Source: Rotaria sordida
Lineage: Eukaryota > Rotifera > Eurotatoria > Philodinida > Philodinidae
NCBI GenBank assembly: GCA_905250125.1
Contig: CAJNOL010000200.1
Coordinates: forward strand, 1-64,000
Direction of reading: 5' to 3'
Length of the DNA stretch: 64,000 nt
Shown: piece by piece, positions 61,092-64,000 of the stretch
How positions within the stretch are numbered: position 1 is the stretch's first letter
How the letters are laid out: every line of letters begins with the position of its first letter
The notes under the pieces: generated by a model
Database searches by the model: none
The model's input: only the letters and a program-made list of their open reading frames with translations
Told to the model about the DNA's origin: nothing
Made by a program: the position numbers and the translations under genes

Positions 61092-61872
61092 TTAATCTGA
61101 GTTGAGCATAGCCAAAAATTCATCAAAATTAACTAGAAAAATATAAATAATTATTTAATACTAAATAATAAACGTGTTTTTTTTTCTATACTTTCTCCAT
61201 CACCATCTAAATCAAATTCATCAATCATTGCTTTAAGTTCTTCTTCATTAACATTATCGCCGAGTTCTCTATCATTGAAAATAAATAAATAAATATATTC
61301 TTATATATATATATATATTTACCTTGCAACACGTCGTAATTTTTTTAATGAAATTTTTCCTGATTCATCATCATCAAATAATTTAAATGCTTTAAGTATT
61401 TCATCACGTGAATCACGTTGAAGTATCATTTCGACAGCTAAATAAATAATTAATTTAGTTTATAGTCATTAATCGAATGAAATACTTACCAATTTCATGA
61501 AAATCTTGATAAGCTATTTTATTTTTACCTTGACGATCATAATCACGCATTAATTTTTGAACTTCTGCTTTATGAACATCAAAACCTAATGCTCGAAGAG
61601 CAACCTAAAAGAAGAAAATTTTATAATGAATCAAAAAACTAAAAAATATATACTTTAAATTCATGATAATCAAGTTCATTATCTTTATCATTATCAAATA
61701 ATTCAAATGCTTCTTTAATTTCATCATTTTCTTCTTCAGTCAATTCACGACGTCGGCCTTTCGATGGTTTTGTTGATTTAGGAAATGTAGGACTGGTAAA
61801 ACTAAAAGAAAAATAAAATTTTCATGCATTGAAAAGTCTTTAATACAAACAAGAAACTCACTTTCTATCCAT
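61092..61872 (-). CDS. CETN3: Centrin-3 type calcium-binding protein
   Basis: Six exons: 61862-61872, 61654-61801, 61490-61604, 61323-61437, 61192-61268 and 61092-61132. They encode 168 residues, the usual centrin length. Four EF-hands are visible: [14 protein letters not shown], a second with [14 protein letters not shown], a third with [13 protein letters not shown], and a fourth with DLDGDGEINFDEF. The [17 protein letters not shown] start of the first helix, [10 protein letters not shown] and [19 protein letters not shown] match centrin-3 better than centrin-1/2. Loops 1, 3 and 4 keep acidic ligands; loop 2 is weakened. Centrin-3 acts at centrioles and basal bodies. The first exon has only 11 coding bases. 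Confidence 0.93.
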
Positions 61873-64000
61873 AGTCGATTAGAATAAGTGAATCTAAAAT
61901 GAACAATAGTTAGTGACCATCAATCAGAAGAACAAGAGAAAAAAGCTGAGCGACAGCCTCCCTATAATTTACATAACACACATGTGATTGGTTTGAAATT
62001 GACGTATTGTATTTTAACCTTTCACCTTCTGTTGGTCACTGGAGTGACCATTTGTAGAACGGTTGTAAAAAATAAAGGAAACATAGGATTTGAAACCAAT
62101 AAGAACATTTTTTGTAGTGAACTTCATGGACTATCAGTCGGTAAAAAGAATATTTTTTTCATCGCACCGCCTTTAAAATATTCGATCTACAAAATCGATA
62201 ATTTTGAAAAAATGAAAAAATCCAAATTTTTTGAAACGAAATGTTCTCTACCTGCATTCAATAGAAATCTTTCGAAATTTCTTTGTGATATAAATCGGTG
62301 AAGAAGCTCGTTAGTGAGTTAGATATGTTTCAAAAGTTTCACGATAACTCGGCGGATTGCATATAATAAGATATACAATTGATCATGGAAATATTATTGA
62401 GCAACTAAAAAGCAATCAAGAACAAAGTTAACATATGCATTATAACCTTCAACTCATGAAAAGTTGAAATTATATTTATTATGAATGATATATCTTCAAA
62501 GGTTATAAAATGGCTCAAAACAAAATAGATGTTTATTTAAAAAGATATGTCTAAAACGCATGCATGTATTCTTTTAACATTAATTTTCATCGGTTCACTT
62601 CTTTTCTTTTTCTATTACTACAATAACATGGGATTGATGTTGCTTGTGCTCACTTAATAATGTGGTCAAAGAAAAAAAAAATCAACGCTTATTATGTCAT
62701 TCAATCCCCTTTCTCCACTACACGGTCATGGAATATTATATTTATAAAATGATTTAATTAGTCGTTCTTCTGGAACCACCGTGAAGAATAGAGGGATAAT
62801 CTATTATTTGCAAAGTAGTTATGATCAGTATTTCCAATATAAACTATTTCAAGAAAAAGCGAAATGTCCAAGATACTAACGATTTTGAAAAAGTACTGGA
62901 TTTTGCATTTTACTGCAAAAAATAAAGTACCGTGATAATAGTCTGCAAAGTAGAAAAAGCATTTTGCTTATTTGTTGCGGAATTATTGAAAAGTTGCTCG
63001 TCGTCTTTGTGTTTATATTCTAATTTCAGATGAAGTTAAGAAATATGTTTGTCTTTTATTCTTATAAAATTTATTATTAAAATTTTTCTTTTTCTTGTTT
63101 TAGATTTTCTATCTTATTTCTTATCAATACTTTCTTCATTAGTTCTTTTCGGACGTATTAAATTAGAAATTTCAATTGAATCAAATTTATGAACTTGCGA
63201 CGAATGTATTAACATGCACGAACAAGAGCAATAATTATTATTATCATCATTTTAATCTTTTTTTTCTTATTTCTAGTATTCATACAATAGTAAAAATTAA
63301 TTCAGAGAAATATTTCTTAAATCTACTCAGATGAATATAAGTACATTTTTGTCATTATATGTCTGTTATTTTTCTATATAGTTTTTTGTACAAAATCATA
63401 TTTTTCATAACAAGATACGAATAGAACTAATTTTGACTTTATTTTGGCATAGATGAAGCAGGTGTTTTACCGCTTCATTAAAAACCGTATTGTCATCAAA
63501 GTGTTCACCATGTAGAAAGAGTATTCCTCTCATAGAGAATTGTTCATTTGATAGAAAATTGATAAAAAATGGAAGAAGGAAATTTTTAACTTAATAAGCA
63601 ATAAATCACAACCACTAGTCCGACGCACATGACCAATTAGCGTATTAATAGAACATAGTAACTATAAAAAAGATTATTTTTTGCAAAAATGCTCATAATC
63701 GTTATCATGTAGTACTGTACATCTCCTAAAAATATGTTTACATCAATCCTTGAAGATATTTGATGTTATCATGTAAAATATTTCTTTTTTCGTTGTAAAT
63801 AATCTTAATATTTATTTTCTGAATTTATTTTCTTTCTAATTTTGTGTGATACGAACACTCTCTCTATATCATGAACACTTTGATAACTATATAGTTTCTA
63901 ATGAGACAGTGGAACATCTGCTTAAACAATACCGTTATTTTTTTCCAATAAAGTGAAAAACTCAGTACTTTTTCAAAATCTTGAGTAATTTTCTTTTGCT
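61873..64000. other. Right-end region with weak coding traces
   Basis: A 105-codon plus frame at 61984-62301 starts with a hydrophobic segment (LTYCILTFHLLLVTGVTI) that resembles a signal peptide. It has no homology I can name and may be chance. On the minus strand, 63114-63256 reads DDNNNNYCSCSCMLIHSSQV, then NLIRPKRTNEESIDKK and a stop, which looks like a terminal exon. At about 63425-63545 (minus) MRGILFLHGEHFDDNTVFNE also looks coding-like. No complete gene can be assembled. Confidence 0.3.
63114..63256 (-). CDS. Possible terminal exon of an unknown gene (partial)
   Basis: The minus frame ends IRPKRTNEESIDKK and TAA at 63114-63116. Its composition is polar and codon use resembles the real exons of this window, with an AG about 10 bases before the frame becomes coding-like. 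No family recognised; upstream exons not identified. Confidence 0.3.

Noticed and set aside
61984..62301. 105-codon plus frame with a signal-like start
   Set aside because: No cysteine pattern or homology, no splice partners and AT-rich composition; kept only as a mention in the right-end entry.

Overview
The window is eukaryotic nuclear DNA. It is very AT-rich and has many short (about 45-80 bp) GT-AG introns, compact genes and two assembly gaps (21377-21865 and 44010-44019). The best fit is a bdelloid rotifer, probably Rotaria-like. The reasons are telomere-type TGTGGG repeats (the bdelloid telomere unit), fragments of a cysteine-containing membrane-protein family I associate with bdelloid genomes, many broken genes, and genes that look horizontally acquired beside ordinary animal genes. 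The species call is inference; no rRNA or mitochondrial marker is present.

Layout. 1-4966: a divergent dynein light chain (1639-1935), one MITE and three degenerate telomere-like hairpins. 4967-6247: an intact, intronless, secreted GH27 alpha-galactosidase, followed by a head-to-head TGTGGG/CCCACA block (6410-6640) and a foldback element. 7570-11030: an ethanolamine-kinase pseudogene and two fragments of the bdelloid-type membrane family. 11940-14375 (minus): an eight-exon monocarboxylate (SLC16-type) transporter. 14376-25141: no intact gene; telomere-like hairpins, satellites and a palindrome-rich island (19186-24114) that contains the large gap. 25142-27096 (minus): a broken GT37-like fucosyltransferase with a 35-bp tandem duplication, beside a tRNA-like hairpin. 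29483-31381: a hAT-type element with an exact 8-bp target duplication and a mariner-type MITE nested inside it. 33485-34234 (minus): a decayed nucleotidyltransferase. 36114-37520 (plus) and 37824-38654 (minus): a single-pass membrane protein and a Rab11-type GTPase, convergent. 40880-41560: an LDLR class A pseudogene. 43863-44009: the last exon of a possible beta-thymosin-like gene. 46237-48660: a mariner MITE and two foldbacks. 48827-52925 and 54879-57603: tandem TRIM/NHL-like paralogues, only the second with a RING finger. 59649-60950 and 61092-61872 (both minus): IFT43 and centrin-3, only 141 bp apart and possibly one operon. The right end holds only weak coding traces.

How the genes relate. 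Three genes serve cilia, basal bodies or microtubule motors (dynein light chain, IFT43, centrin-3), and the IFT43/centrin pair may be co-transcribed. The two TRIM-like genes are a clear duplication with conserved exon phases and nearly identical exon lengths. The most unusual features are the telomere-like inverted blocks, all with the G-rich arm first, and the abundance of long imperfect inverted repeats. Exon boundaries were placed by hand from splice consensus and reading phase. All named intact multi-exon models close to a multiple of three.
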